64,000 nt of DNA, taken from contig NZ_CP042829.1 in assembly GCF_008838325.1 (NCBI RefSeq), forward strand, positions 186,001-250,000. Reading direction: 5' to 3'. A program made the position numbers and the translations under genes. Below the pieces are notes generated by a model that ran no database searches, was not told where the DNA came from, and was given only the letters and a program-made list of their open reading frames with translations. Origin of the DNA: Tepidiforma bonchosmolovskayae. GTDB lineage: Bacteria; Chloroflexota; Dehalococcoidia; Tepidiformales; Tepidiformaceae. This document shows, one piece after another, positions 25,997-34,102 of this stretch; position 1 is the first letter of the stretch; every line of letters starts with the position of its first letter.

Positions 25997-27064
25997 CTAG
26001 CGCCCCTGGACGCGAAGCTCGGTCGCTGCCGGCAGGACCGCTCCGGGGTAGGCGCCAGGGGCGATTTCCGGCATGTCGTGCGCGAAGACGCCGCCGCGTG
26101 TCGGCACGGTCCACACGTGGAGCTGCCACGGGGTGCGCGCCGTGAAGATGCCGGGGCAGTCCTGCCGGCTGGCGACGGTACGGACGGCGCTGCCGACGAA
26201 GCACAGGTTCTCGTGGTAGTGCCAGGCATCAAGCGGGCCGAAGTAGGACGGTGGCTCCTCGGTGACCCCTTCGGCGAGGAACATGGCACCGACGAGACGC
26301 CAGCTTCCATCGAGACGCTTGGTATAGAGCAAGACCTCGGGGCGGGCGGGGTCCATCTCATGCCCGTCGCGCTGGTAGTCGAGCCTGATGAAGTGGGCTG
26401 CGATGCCCGGGAGGTCCTGGGTGATCTGGATATAGCCGTCGGCCATGGCCCGCCGGACGTCCTCGTAGGGCGCGATATTCGCGCGGAGTTCGGCGACGAA
26501 GGCTGCGGCGCTGGCGAGCTGCTCGGCCGTCACGGGAATTTCTGCGTGGTGATGCTGGGCCGAGCCCTCACCCATCGGGTCCGAAGCACCGGGAACATCA
26601 GCTGCGTGGGTATGGCCATCGGCGGAGGTGACGAATTTTGCTGCTATGGCCGGGCCGACTGCCCGGGCGAGGGCAGGGTCGAGGACGACCACCTGCGCCC
26701 GGTCGTGGAGATGGCCTGCATCGTGGATGTGCCCGCCGCTATCGGCACGGGAAGCGAGCCAGATTGACCCGGCAGCGGCCACGCCGACCATCGGTAGGCC
26801 GGTCCCGCGGAGGAGCGAGCCCCAGAGGCCGTCGCCGCCGATGTTCCGCTCGTTCAGCCAGGTGACCGCGACCCCCAGAAGGCAGGCGGCCATGATGGCG
26901 GTTCCGGCGACGATCATGAGGTGTGACGGGTTGGCGAGTGAGAGTACGTCCTCGCGCTGTGCCAGGGTGACGTCCCGCGAATGGCGATAGACATCCCAGC
27001 CGAGCCCTGCGAGATGGAGCGCAAGGCCGGAAATCGCGCCGAGCCATAACGTCCGGTAGTGCAT
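25997..27064 (-). CDS. His-rich membrane protein of unknown function
   Basis: 355 residues from ATG 27064, with GAGGAG 7 nt upstream. Three membrane helices lie at about 5-25, 48-70 and 90-105. A presumably exported region follows with clustered histidines: 112, 114, 118, 120 (GHIHDAGHLH), 151, 153 and 171-173. The C-terminal half is soluble-looking and has WHYHENLCFVG and PWQLHVWTVP, which look conserved. I cannot name the family. The His clusters suggest metal binding or transport support. It is divergent from the carboxylase gene (115 bp). Confidence 0.75.
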   Translation of the reverse strand: MHYRTLWLGAISGLALHLAGLGWDVYRHSRDVTLAQREDVLSLANPSHLMIVAGTAIMAACLLGVAVTWLNERNIGGDGLWGSLLRGTGLPMVGVAAAGSIWLASRADSGGHIHDAGHLHDRAQVVVLDPALARAVGPAIAAKFVTSADGHTHAADVPGASDPMGEGSAQHHHAEIPVTAEQLASAAAFVAELRANIAPYEDVRRAMADGYIQITQDLPGIAAHFIRLDYQRDGHEMDPARPEVLLYTKRLDGSWRLVGAMFLAEGVTEEPPSYFGPLDAWHYHENLCFVGSAVRTVASRQDCPGIFTARTPWQLHVWTVPTRGGVFAHDMPEIAPGAYPGAVLPAATELRVQGR

Positions 27065-27179
27065 CGTTCTACTCCTCACGGGGAAGCGTACGCGAATGAC
27101 GTTCGGGCCGGAAGCGGCGAAGCGCAAATGAGCGCGGGCCGGTATGCTTCGACCACCACGACGGGGCTCCCGACGGACC

Positions 27180-30100
27180 ATGCCGATTCGCCGCCTCCTG
27201 ATTGCGAACCGCGGGGAGATCGCCCTGCGAATCATGCGCGCCGCCGCCGAGCTCGGCATCGAGACGGTCGCCGTCGCCCCGGCGGACGACGCGGGCAGCC
27301 TGCACGTGCGCCGCGCGGATCGGCGTGTCGAACTGCCCGGCGCAGGGGTCGCGGCCTACCTTGACGGTGCGGCCATCGTACGGGCTGCCACGGAGTCGGG
27401 CTGCGACGCGGTCCACCCTGGGTACGGATTCCTGAGCGAGCGGGCGGATTTTGCCGCGGCGTGCGAGGGGGCCGGGCTCATCTTCGTGGGGCCGCGGCCG
27501 GAGACGCTGGCGGCACTGGGCGACAAGGTGGCTGCCCGGCAGCTGGCGATGGCCTGCCGGGTGCCGGTCGTGCCGGGGACGCCCGAGGCGGTCGACGTCA
27601 CGCAGGCGCGGGAATTCCTCGCCAGCCTCGATGGCGCGCCGATGCTGCTCAAGGCTGTGGCCGGCGGGGGCGGGCGGGGTGTGCGGGTCGTCCGCGCGCC
27701 GGAGGAGCTCGAGGCGGCATTCGCCCGGGCCAGCTCGGAGGCAGCGGCCGCGTTCGGCGACGGCTCACTCTACGCCGAGCGGTTCATTGAACGTGCGCGG
27801 CACATCGAAGTGCAGGTCATCGGCGACGGGGCTGGCGGGGTCACGCACGCCTGGGAGCGGGAGTGCAGCCTGCAGCGGCGGCACCAGAAGGTCGTCGAGA
27901 TTGCCCCGGCGCCGGGGCTCCCGGAAGGGCTGCGGGAGCAGCTGGTCGCCGCGAGCCTGGCGATGGCGCGCCAGCTGCGATACCGCGGCCTCGGGACGTT
28001 CGAGTTCCTCGTCGATGCCACGCGCCCGCTCGACAGCGGGTCGCCCTGGTACTTCATCGAGGCGAACGCCCGGCTCCAGGTGGAGCATACGGTGACTGAG
28101 GAAGTGACCGGCCTGGACCTGGTCGCGCTGCAGCTCGCTATCGCCGGGGGCGCGACCCTGGCCGAACTCGGACTCGGGGATGGGCCCCCGGCGCCGCGCG
28201 GCTTCGCCATCCAGGCCCGCGTCAACGCGGAACGGATGACGGCGACCGGGATGGCCTACCCGGCTGCAGGGACGGTCACTGCGTTCGCGCCGCCCGCGGG
28301 ACCATTCGTCCGCGTGGACACGGCCGCGGCGGCGGGCGCCAGCATCAGCCCGGCGTTTGATTCGCTGCTGGCGAAGGTGGTCGTCCGCTCGCCGGCACCG
28401 GAGTTCGGGACGGCCGTCGCCCGCCTCCGCCGGGCGCTGGGCGAGTTCGAGGTGGCCGGCGTGGAGAGCAACCTCGGATTCCTGCGTGCACTTGCCGAGC
28501 GGCCGGAGCTGGCCGCGGCCGACCTGTACACCCGGTTCATCGATGACCACGCCGCGGAGCTGGTCGAGCGCGCCGCGCAGCTCGCGCCGCCGGCACCGGA
28601 GGCATCCCCTGCCGGCGCCCAGGTTGCGGGGGCCCGCATCGACACCAGCGACCCGCTGGCCGTGCTCGCTTACGGGAAGCGCCGGGCCGCTGCGTCGAGG
28701 CCTGAGCCCCAGCCGGTCGCCGAAGGTGAAGAAGCCGTCCGCGCGCCGCTGCAGGGCACCATCGTCGCCGTGCAGGCGGAGCCCGGGCAGAAGGTACGGG
28801 CCGGGCAGGTGGTGGCGGTAATGGAAGCGATGAAGATGGAGCACGAGGTGACGGCTCCATGCGCGGGGACGGTGGTGCGGGTCGAGGTTGGGCAAGGGGT
28901 GCCGGTGGTCGAGGGCGCCGTGCTGCTGACCATCGCCCCGGGCGAGGCCGACAGCGCGGCCGAAACGGGGACCGAGGAGGTCGACCTCGACCGCATCCGG
29001 CCGGACCTCGCCGAGGTGCTCGAACGGCGCGCGCGCACGCGCGACGAACGGCGGCCGGAGGCGGTCGCCAGGCGGCATGCGACGGGGCACCGCACGGCGC
29101 GCGAAAACATTGCCCACCTGTGCGACCCGGGGACGTTCATCGAATACGGGCCGCTGGTCCTCGCGGCACAGCGGGCGCGCCGGTCGCTCGAGGAGCTGAT
29201 TGAGAAAACGCCGGCCGACGGCCTGGTCACCGGGGTTGGCAGCGTCAACGGCGAGCTGTTCGGGGACCCGGCGAGCCGGTGCGCGATTATGGCCTACGAC
29301 TACACCGTGCTCGCGGGCACGCAGGGCGGCCAGAACCACCGCAAGACGGACCGGATCATCGACGTGGCCGAGCAGGGCCGCATGCCGTTCATTCTGTTCG
29401 CCGAGGGCGGCGGGGGCCGGCCGGGCGACACCGATATCGTTGCGAGCGCCCTTTCGCCTCCGACCTTCACGCGCTTTGCTCAGCTCTCCGGGCTCGTGCC
29501 GATGATCGGCATCACGACGGGGCGGTGCTTCGCCGGCAACGCAGCGCTGCTGGGCTGCTGCGACGTCGTGATTGCGACTGAAGATGCGAACATCGGGATG
29601 GGCGGCCCGGCGATGATCGAAGGCGGCGGTCTCGGCATCTACGCCCCGGAGGAGATCGGACCGACGTCGGTCCAGGTGCCGAACGGGGTGATCGATATCC
29701 TCGTCCGCGACGAAGCCGAGGCAGTCGAGACGGCGAAACGGTACCTCTCGTACTTCCAGGGCAGCCTGCCGACGTGGGAGGCCGCCGACCAGCGCCTGCT
29801 GCGGACGGTGGTCCCCGAGAACCGGCTCCGGGTGTACGACGTGCGAAAGGCGATACGGCTCGTCTTCGACACAGGGTCGGTGCTTGAGCTGCGGCCGAAG
29901 TTCGGCCTCGGCATCATCACGGCGCTGGCCCGGCTGGAGGGGCGGCCGGTGGGTGTGGTGGCGAACAACCCGGCGCACCTCGGCGGCGCGATCGATTCGG
30001 ACGGGGCGGATAAAGCGGCGCGCTTCCTTCAGCTGTGCGATGCGTTCGACCTGCCGGTGGTCTACTTTTGCGACACACCGGGCATTATGGTCGGGCCGGA

Positions 30101-30548
30101 AGTGGAGAAGACGGCCCTGGTTCGGCACGCGGCCAGGCTGTTCCTCACCGGTGCGAACATCAGCGTGCCGACGTTCACAGTCATCCTGCGCAAGGCGTAC
30201 GGACTGGGGGCGATTGCGATGGCGGGCGGGACGTACCACCGTCCGTTGTTCACGGTGGCCTGGCCCACGGCCGAGTTCGGCGGCATGGGGCTCGAAGGCT
30301 CGGTGAAGCTCGGCTATCGGAACGAGCTGGCCGCAATCGCGGACCCGGAAAAGCGGCGGGAGTTCTATGAAGCGATGGTGGCCCGCGCCTACGAGCGGGG
30401 AAAGGCGCTCAACCAGGCCTCGCTGTTCGAAGTGGACGACGCGATCGACCCGGCCGAGACACGGGACTGGCTGACGGGGCTGTTGCGCTCCATCCGGCCC
30501 GGCCCGCCCCGGACCACCAAGAAGCGTCCGAACATCGACGCCTGGTAG
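27180..30548 (+). CDS. Single-chain acyl-CoA carboxylase (BC-BCCP-CT fusion)
   Basis: 1122 residues. Residues 1-445 are biotin carboxylase (RRLLIANRGEIALRIMRA; the glycine loop AGGGGRGV; EANARLQVEHTVTE). A linker and the biotinyl domain follow, with EAMKMEHE and the biotinylated lysine at about 552. From about 620 to the end is the carboxyltransferase (YDYTVLAGTQGGQNHRKTDR; GGPAMIEGGGLG). All parts of an acyl-CoA carboxylase are in one chain, the architecture described for single-chain long-chain acyl-CoA carboxylase. The substrate (acetyl, propionyl or longer) is unknown. ATG 27180 lacks a good Shine-Dalgarno; TATGCT at 27141-27146 may be its -10. Confidence 0.92.
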   Translation: MPIRRLLIANRGEIALRIMRAAAELGIETVAVAPADDAGSLHVRRADRRVELPGAGVAAYLDGAAIVRAATESGCDAVHPGYGFLSERADFAAACEGAGLIFVGPRPETLAALGDKVAARQLAMACRVPVVPGTPEAVDVTQAREFLASLDGAPMLLKAVAGGGGRGVRVVRAPEELEAAFARASSEAAAAFGDGSLYAERFIERARHIEVQVIGDGAGGVTHAWERECSLQRRHQKVVEIAPAPGLPEGLREQLVAASLAMARQLRYRGLGTFEFLVDATRPLDSGSPWYFIEANARLQVEHTVTEEVTGLDLVALQLAIAGGATLAELGLGDGPPAPRGFAIQARVNAERMTATGMAYPAAGTVTAFAPPAGPFVRVDTAAAAGASISPAFDSLLAKVVVRSPAPEFGTAVARLRRALGEFEVAGVESNLGFLRALAERPELAAADLYTRFIDDHAAELVERAAQLAPPAPEASPAGAQVAGARIDTSDPLAVLAYGKRRAAASRPEPQPVAEGEEAVRAPLQGTIVAVQAEPGQKVRAGQVVAVMEAMKMEHEVTAPCAGTVVRVEVGQGVPVVEGAVLLTIAPGEADSAAETGTEEVDLDRIRPDLAEVLERRARTRDERRPEAVARRHATGHRTARENIAHLCDPGTFIEYGPLVLAAQRARRSLEELIEKTPADGLVTGVGSVNGELFGDPASRCAIMAYDYTVLAGTQGGQNHRKTDRIIDVAEQGRMPFILFAEGGGGRPGDTDIVASALSPPTFTRFAQLSGLVPMIGITTGRCFAGNAALLGCCDVVIATEDANIGMGGPAMIEGGGLGIYAPEEIGPTSVQVPNGVIDILVRDEAEAVETAKRYLSYFQGSLPTWEAADQRLLRTVVPENRLRVYDVRKAIRLVFDTGSVLELRPKFGLGIITALARLEGRPVGVVANNPAHLGGAIDSDGADKAARFLQLCDAFDLPVVYFCDTPGIMVGPEVEKTALVRHAARLFLTGANISVPTFTVILRKAYGLGAIAMAGGTYHRPLFTVAWPTAEFGGMGLEGSVKLGYRNELAAIADPEKRREFYEAMVARAYERGKALNQASLFEVDDAIDPAETRDWLTGLLRSIRPGPPRTTKKRPNIDAW

Positions 30549-30622
30549 GACTGCGCAAGGGCGCTGGGCGGCGGGTGCCGGCAAGGGCAGCTGAACGGGA
30601 GGTGGTCCGGAGGAGGGGTCGG

Positions 30623-31270
30623 CTAGTACAGGCCGGGGACGAGGCGCCAGCGGACACGGGCGGCGTACGACTGGTAGTCGCTGGTTGCGCGGAGGACCCG
30701 CTCTTCGGCCTGGATGCGCAGGACCTGGAAGATGAGCACCGTGGCGAACACGAGCGCGTTCCACCACCAGAAGTTCGCCAGGAGGAACCCGGCGAGGGTG
30801 ATGTTGTGGCCGAGGTAGATGGGATGGCGCACGAAGCGGTAGGGCCCGGCGGTTTTCAAGCCGCGGTTGGCCGCGACGACGCCGAAGCTCCGGCCCAGGG
30901 TGGCGAAGCTGACGATGACCCAGGTGAGCCCGACGACCTGGAGGGCGATCCCGTACCCTTCGAGCAGCCCGCCGCTGGGGTGGGGACGGGAGGCGAGTGC
31001 GAACCAGCCGCCGATGGTCGCGATGACCCAGTCGTAGACCCGGGTTGAGGTGTAGATGGGGCGGCGGCGCGTCAGGAAGATGCCAACGAGCAGCCCCTGT
31101 TCGATCGCGAAGAACGCGCTGGCGGCGGAGTGCCCCTCGAGGGCGGAGCGGCCGTGCGCGTAGAAGAAGAGGGCGCTTACCACCACGAGGGCCGCATCCT
31201 GGGCCAGCGAAACGCGGCGCTTCCACGGCGCTGGGGTAGAGGGCGCTGACGCCGCGGCGGATTGGTCCAT
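30623..31270 (-). CDS. Isoprenylcysteine carboxyl methyltransferase-like integral membrane protein
   Basis: 215 residues with four to five hydrophobic segments. The C-terminal SAM-binding signature is clear: GPYRFVRHPIYLGHNI, then LRIQAEERVL. This is the ICMT/PEMT-like methyltransferase superfamily; bacterial members often have unknown lipid or isoprenoid acceptors. GGGAG lies 9 nt before ATG 31270. It is convergent with the carboxylase gene (74 bp gap) and divergent from the pilus locus. Confidence 0.82.
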   Translation of the reverse strand: MDQSAAASAPSTPAPWKRRVSLAQDAALVVVSALFFYAHGRSALEGHSAASAFFAIEQGLLVGIFLTRRRPIYTSTRVYDWVIATIGGWFALASRPHPSGGLLEGYGIALQVVGLTWVIVSFATLGRSFGVVAANRGLKTAGPYRFVRHPIYLGHNITLAGFLLANFWWWNALVFATVLIFQVLRIQAEERVLRATSDYQSYAARVRWRLVPGLY

Positions 31271-31466
31271 GGTCAGTCTCCCTGTCGGTGCTGATTCACA
31301 AGGTCGTCATCTGTAAGGTCGGCAGTGCGGCCCGCCTGGTGCAGGCGGGAGGCGGGGAGGGCCGAGGAGAGACGAAGCGGTTGCACGTGGGTGACGGGCC
31401 TTTTGGGGCCCAGCGGGCCGGCCGAAGTTGCGAGTAGCTCCACCGATGGTGGCGCCCCGCCGGAAG

Positions 31467-31551
31467 GCGACCGACGCGACGGCCAAACCCGCAAGGGGTT
31501 CGCGGAGGTTCGACGGACGGCTCCGGGCCTGAGGGCCCGCAGGTCGGACGC
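31467..31551 (+). ncRNA. Candidate structured leader RNA upstream of flp (GEMM-like features)
   Basis: In the 343 bp gene-free stretch 31271-31613. GCGACCGAC (31467-31475) pairs with GTCGGACGC (31543-31551) except for one A-A mismatch. Inside lie CCC-GCAA-GGG (31488-31497), a GNRA-capped stem, and CGGGCC-TGAG-GGCCCG (31524-31539). The segment ACGCGACGGCCAAACC before the GNRA stem resembles the 5' core of GEMM-I (cyclic-di-GMP-I) riboswitches. The 3' core (ACGCAAAGC) is not clearly matched, so the class is uncertain. The rest of the gap shows no gene. Confidence 0.35.
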
Positions 31552-31613
31552 TGACTATCGAGGGCGAACACACCCGGGGCAGGGACCCCAAAACGAGAGG
31601 TAGGAGTACCGAC

Positions 31614-31799
31614 ATGTCGAAGCTTCGCAACTGGGCCGTCAGCAAGGTCGCCGCGTGGCAGGCGCGCGACGAGGAAGGCCAGGGTCTCGCCGAATACGGC
31701 CTGATCCTCGCCCTCATCGCCATCGTCTGCATCGGCGCCCTCACGCTCCTGGGCGGCAACATCGCCAACGCGCTCAACAACGTCGCTGGCAGCATCTAG
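31614..31799 (+). CDS. flp: Flp/Fap-type class III prepilin (major pilin)
   Basis: 61 residues. The prepilin cleavage context is EEGQGLAEYGLILALIAIV: Gly before the cut, Glu at +5 and Tyr at +6 of the mature pilin. A hydrophobic helix runs to about residue 45. The short size and the EY pair mark Flp (Tad/type IVc) pilins. It is polymerised into thin adhesive pili by the downstream Tad machinery after cutting by the prepilin peptidase at 39904-40575. AGGAG lies 8 nt upstream. A strong terminator follows, as expected for a highly expressed pilin. Confidence 0.95.
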   Translation: MSKLRNWAVSKVAAWQARDEEGQGLAEYGLILALIAIVCIGALTLLGGNIANALNNVAGSI

Positions 31800-31839
31800 T
31801 TCGCAGGGCCGGTGACCCCGGCACTGCGACCAGCAAGGG

Positions 31840-31871
31840 AAGGGGTGGGGCACGACGGTACCCCACCCCTT
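31840..31871 (+). terminator. Terminator or processing hairpin after flp
   Basis: An 11-bp perfect stem (AAGGGGTGGGG / CCCCACCCCTT) with a 10-nt loop, followed by TCTGCC. It lies 41 nt after the flp stop and 26 nt before tadE. Partial termination would give more pilin than assembly proteins. Confidence 0.75.
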
Positions 31872-31896
31872 CTGCCATCAGGCAGGAGTCCGCGGA

Positions 31897-32403
31897 ATGC
31901 TGAATGCGGCAGAAGAAACCAGGGAACAGGGAACGGGAGAGCCGGGCACGCCCCGGCGTTCGGCTGTGCGGCGGCTGCTGCGGCGGTTCCGCGAAACGGA
32001 GACCGGGCAGGCGCTGGTGGAGTTCACCATGATCCTGCCGCTCTTCGTGCTCCTGTTCATGAGCATGGTCGAATTCGGGCGGGCCTTCCATACGTGGCTG
32101 CTGATTACGAACGCGGCCCGCGAGGGCGCGCGGGTTGCGGCGGTTCAGTCGGACCTTTCGACGGTACAGAACCGTGTCTACGGCAGCTTCTGCGCGAACT
32201 ACCCCAGCCAGTGCAACATCGACCCGACCAAAGTGACCATTACAACGACGAACGTCCAGGGGTCGCGCGGGTCAATGGTCTCAGTGGATGTCGCATACCA
32301 GTTCCAGTTCGTGACGCCGATTGGCGGCATCGTTCGGATTGTTTCCGGCGGCAACCTCTCGGCGCCCACCATCCGCTCGCACGCGTCGATGCGGCTGGAG
32401 TAG
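31897..32403 (+). CDS. tadE: TadE-like pseudopilin
   Basis: 168 residues. The TadE signature ETETGQALVEFTMILPLFVL occurs at about 30-50, with a pilin-like hydrophobic helix and the class III cleavage context G|QALVEF. The C-terminal domain has two Cys (SFCANYPSQCN) that may form a disulfide. TadE pseudopilins are cut by the prepilin peptidase and needed for Flp pilus biogenesis. An AGGAG lies 10 nt before the ATG. It is separated from flp by a strong hairpin. Confidence 0.9.
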   Translation: MLNAAEETREQGTGEPGTPRRSAVRRLLRRFRETETGQALVEFTMILPLFVLLFMSMVEFGRAFHTWLLITNAAREGARVAAVQSDLSTVQNRVYGSFCANYPSQCNIDPTKVTITTTNVQGSRGSMVSVDVAYQFQFVTPIGGIVRIVSGGNLSAPTIRSHASMRLE

Positions 32404-32434
32404 AAAGCGCCGGGCAGCAGAAGGGAGGCGAGCC

Positions 32435-33973
32435 ATGGTGCGTTCGCTGATTCGCAGAGTCTTTGGGGAGGAGCGCGGGCAGGCGTTGCCGCTGTTCGCG
32501 CTCTTCCTGCTCGTGTTTCTCGGTTTCGTCGCCATGAGCATCGATGTCGGGCGGTATGTCTGGGCGCGGACGCAGATGCAGGCGGCGGTCGATGCTGCTG
32601 CGCTTGCCGCCGCGCAGAGCATGCCGAGCCAAACGGATGCCGCAACGAAGGCCACCGAGTACTGGATGGACAACAGCGAGTTCATCCGGAGCCAGGGCAC
32701 GAACGTCCAGTTCGCGGTGACGTACCCGGAAGGGAACAAGGCAGTCCGGGTGGAGGCGCGGGCGGATATTCCCACCTGGTTCGCTCGCCTCTTCGGCGTG
32801 GACCACTGGACCGTTTCTGCCTCAGGGGACGCCGAGTCGCAGGTGCTCGACATCGTCGTGGTGTTTGACATCTCGGGCTCGATGTGCTTCGACAGCTTCC
32901 GGCAGGTGGAGAACTCCGGCTCGTACATGATGAGCCCGGGACGGCTGACGCCGGCGGGCGGCTTCCAGTTTCCGCGGCTTGCTGCCAACATTAATGCGAC
33001 GCAAACGACGATCCCGCTCAACGATGTCAGGATTTTTGCCAGCACGAACGCAGCAACGAACCGGAGCAATTTCGGCACGACGTTCAACACGACGACTCCG
33101 TACTGGCAGGTATCGGTCGGCTCGAACGCGACCTCCGTGCCCACATCCGCAAGCCTGCGGCCCGGGATCATCATGATCGATAACGAGCTGATGCGGATTA
33201 CCGGCGTCAACACAAGCAACAATACGCTAACGGTTATCCGCGGCTACCGGAACGAGGCGACCGACACCAACACCGTTGCGACCTCGCACGCAGCAAACGC
33301 GGAAGTGTGGGCCAACCGCACCGGGTACAGCAGCACGAGCGACTACTGCCAGCTCGCGAGCTACTACACGCCGACGACGACCCAGAACGGGCCGCACCAG
33401 CCGTTCGATGCCGCGATCGACGCCGCAAAGTACTTCACCACGCTGTTCGACCAGCAGTACGACAAGATCGGCTCGGTCCGGTATTCGACGACGGCAGCAA
33501 TCAGCCAGAACCTGACGTCGAACTTCTCGACGGTGCGGGGCAGCCTGGATGCCATCCTCTGGCCGGCCGGGGCCACGAATATCGCGCACGGGCTGGCCGT
33601 CGGCAGGCAGGTCCTCGACGGGCCCGGGAAACGGGCGAATGCGGTACGGGTCCTGGTCCTGTTGACGGACGGCGTTGCGAACACCTACTGCGGCAGCGCG
33701 ACCTACAACCCAAGCGCCTACAACAGCACCTCGTGTTCCACCGGCAGCGGGGTGAGCCAGGCGGAGCAGCACGCCCGCCAGGAGGCGCAGCGCGCGCGGA
33801 ACGGCGACATCATCATCTTCACGATTGGCCTGGGGAACGACCTGAACACGACGTTCCTGCAGGACATCGCCACGATCGGCGGCGGCAAGTTCTACCACGC
33901 GCCGACGACGGCCGAGCTGGACGAAGCCTTCCAGGCGGTCGCCGAGCAGACACACATTGCGCTGGTGCGGTAG
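32435..33973 (+). CDS. TadG-like protein with von Willebrand A domain and inserted tail-type module
   Basis: 512 residues from ATG 32435, with GGGAGG 6 nt upstream. The N-terminus has a TadE/G helix (ERGQALPLFALFLLVFLGF, about 13-31). The von Willebrand A domain starts at about 138 with the MIDAS motif DISGS (145-149); the distal MIDAS Thr is near 381 and TDG is at 411-413. Between them, at about 185-292, is an Asn/Thr-rich insert (INATQTTIPL, then IMIDNELMRITGV, NNTLTVIRGY) that resembles repeats in phage tail proteins. It is probably surface exposed and may give the pilus adhesive or binding function. Confidence 0.85.
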   Translation: MVRSLIRRVFGEERGQALPLFALFLLVFLGFVAMSIDVGRYVWARTQMQAAVDAAALAAAQSMPSQTDAATKATEYWMDNSEFIRSQGTNVQFAVTYPEGNKAVRVEARADIPTWFARLFGVDHWTVSASGDAESQVLDIVVVFDISGSMCFDSFRQVENSGSYMMSPGRLTPAGGFQFPRLAANINATQTTIPLNDVRIFASTNAATNRSNFGTTFNTTTPYWQVSVGSNATSVPTSASLRPGIIMIDNELMRITGVNTSNNTLTVIRGYRNEATDTNTVATSHAANAEVWANRTGYSSTSDYCQLASYYTPTTTQNGPHQPFDAAIDAAKYFTTLFDQQYDKIGSVRYSTTAAISQNLTSNFSTVRGSLDAILWPAGATNIAHGLAVGRQVLDGPGKRANAVRVLVLLTDGVANTYCGSATYNPSAYNSTSCSTGSGVSQAEQHARQEAQRARNGDIIIFTIGLGNDLNTTFLQDIATIGGGKFYHAPTTAELDEAFQAVAEQTHIALVR

Positions 33974-33995
33974 GCCAGGCCCGGGACGTCAGAAC

Positions 33996-34030
33996 GACAT
34001 CCCCGCCGCTCCTGGCGGGGATGTCGCTTT
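33996..34030 (+). terminator. Terminator after the vWA-protein gene
   Basis: A 12-bp perfect stem (GACATCCCCGCC / GGCGGGGATGTC) with a 6-nt loop, followed by GCTTT. It splits the Tad locus into a pilin unit (flp-tadE-vWA) and an assembly unit (cpaB onward). Confidence 0.75.
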
Positions 34031-34102
34031 CCCGGCGGATTCCGTCGGCGGTCTGTGGGGGAACTGCAAGAGCGCCGATATAGCAAGGGGAGGAGTGCTC
34101 AC

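Noticed and set aside
27765-31226. Minus-strand frame open for over 1100 codons opposite the carboxylase
   Set aside because: It is the antisense shadow of a well-supported gene in GC-rich DNA; its composition (Arg, Pro and His rich, no domains) is typical of such shadows.
31296-31853. Minus-strand frames across the flp leader
   Set aside because: They overlap flp and the structured leader and show no domain or start signal.
32987-33310. Prophage remnant reading of the tail-type module
   Set aside because: The module is in frame inside an intact vWA protein, with no other phage genes around it.
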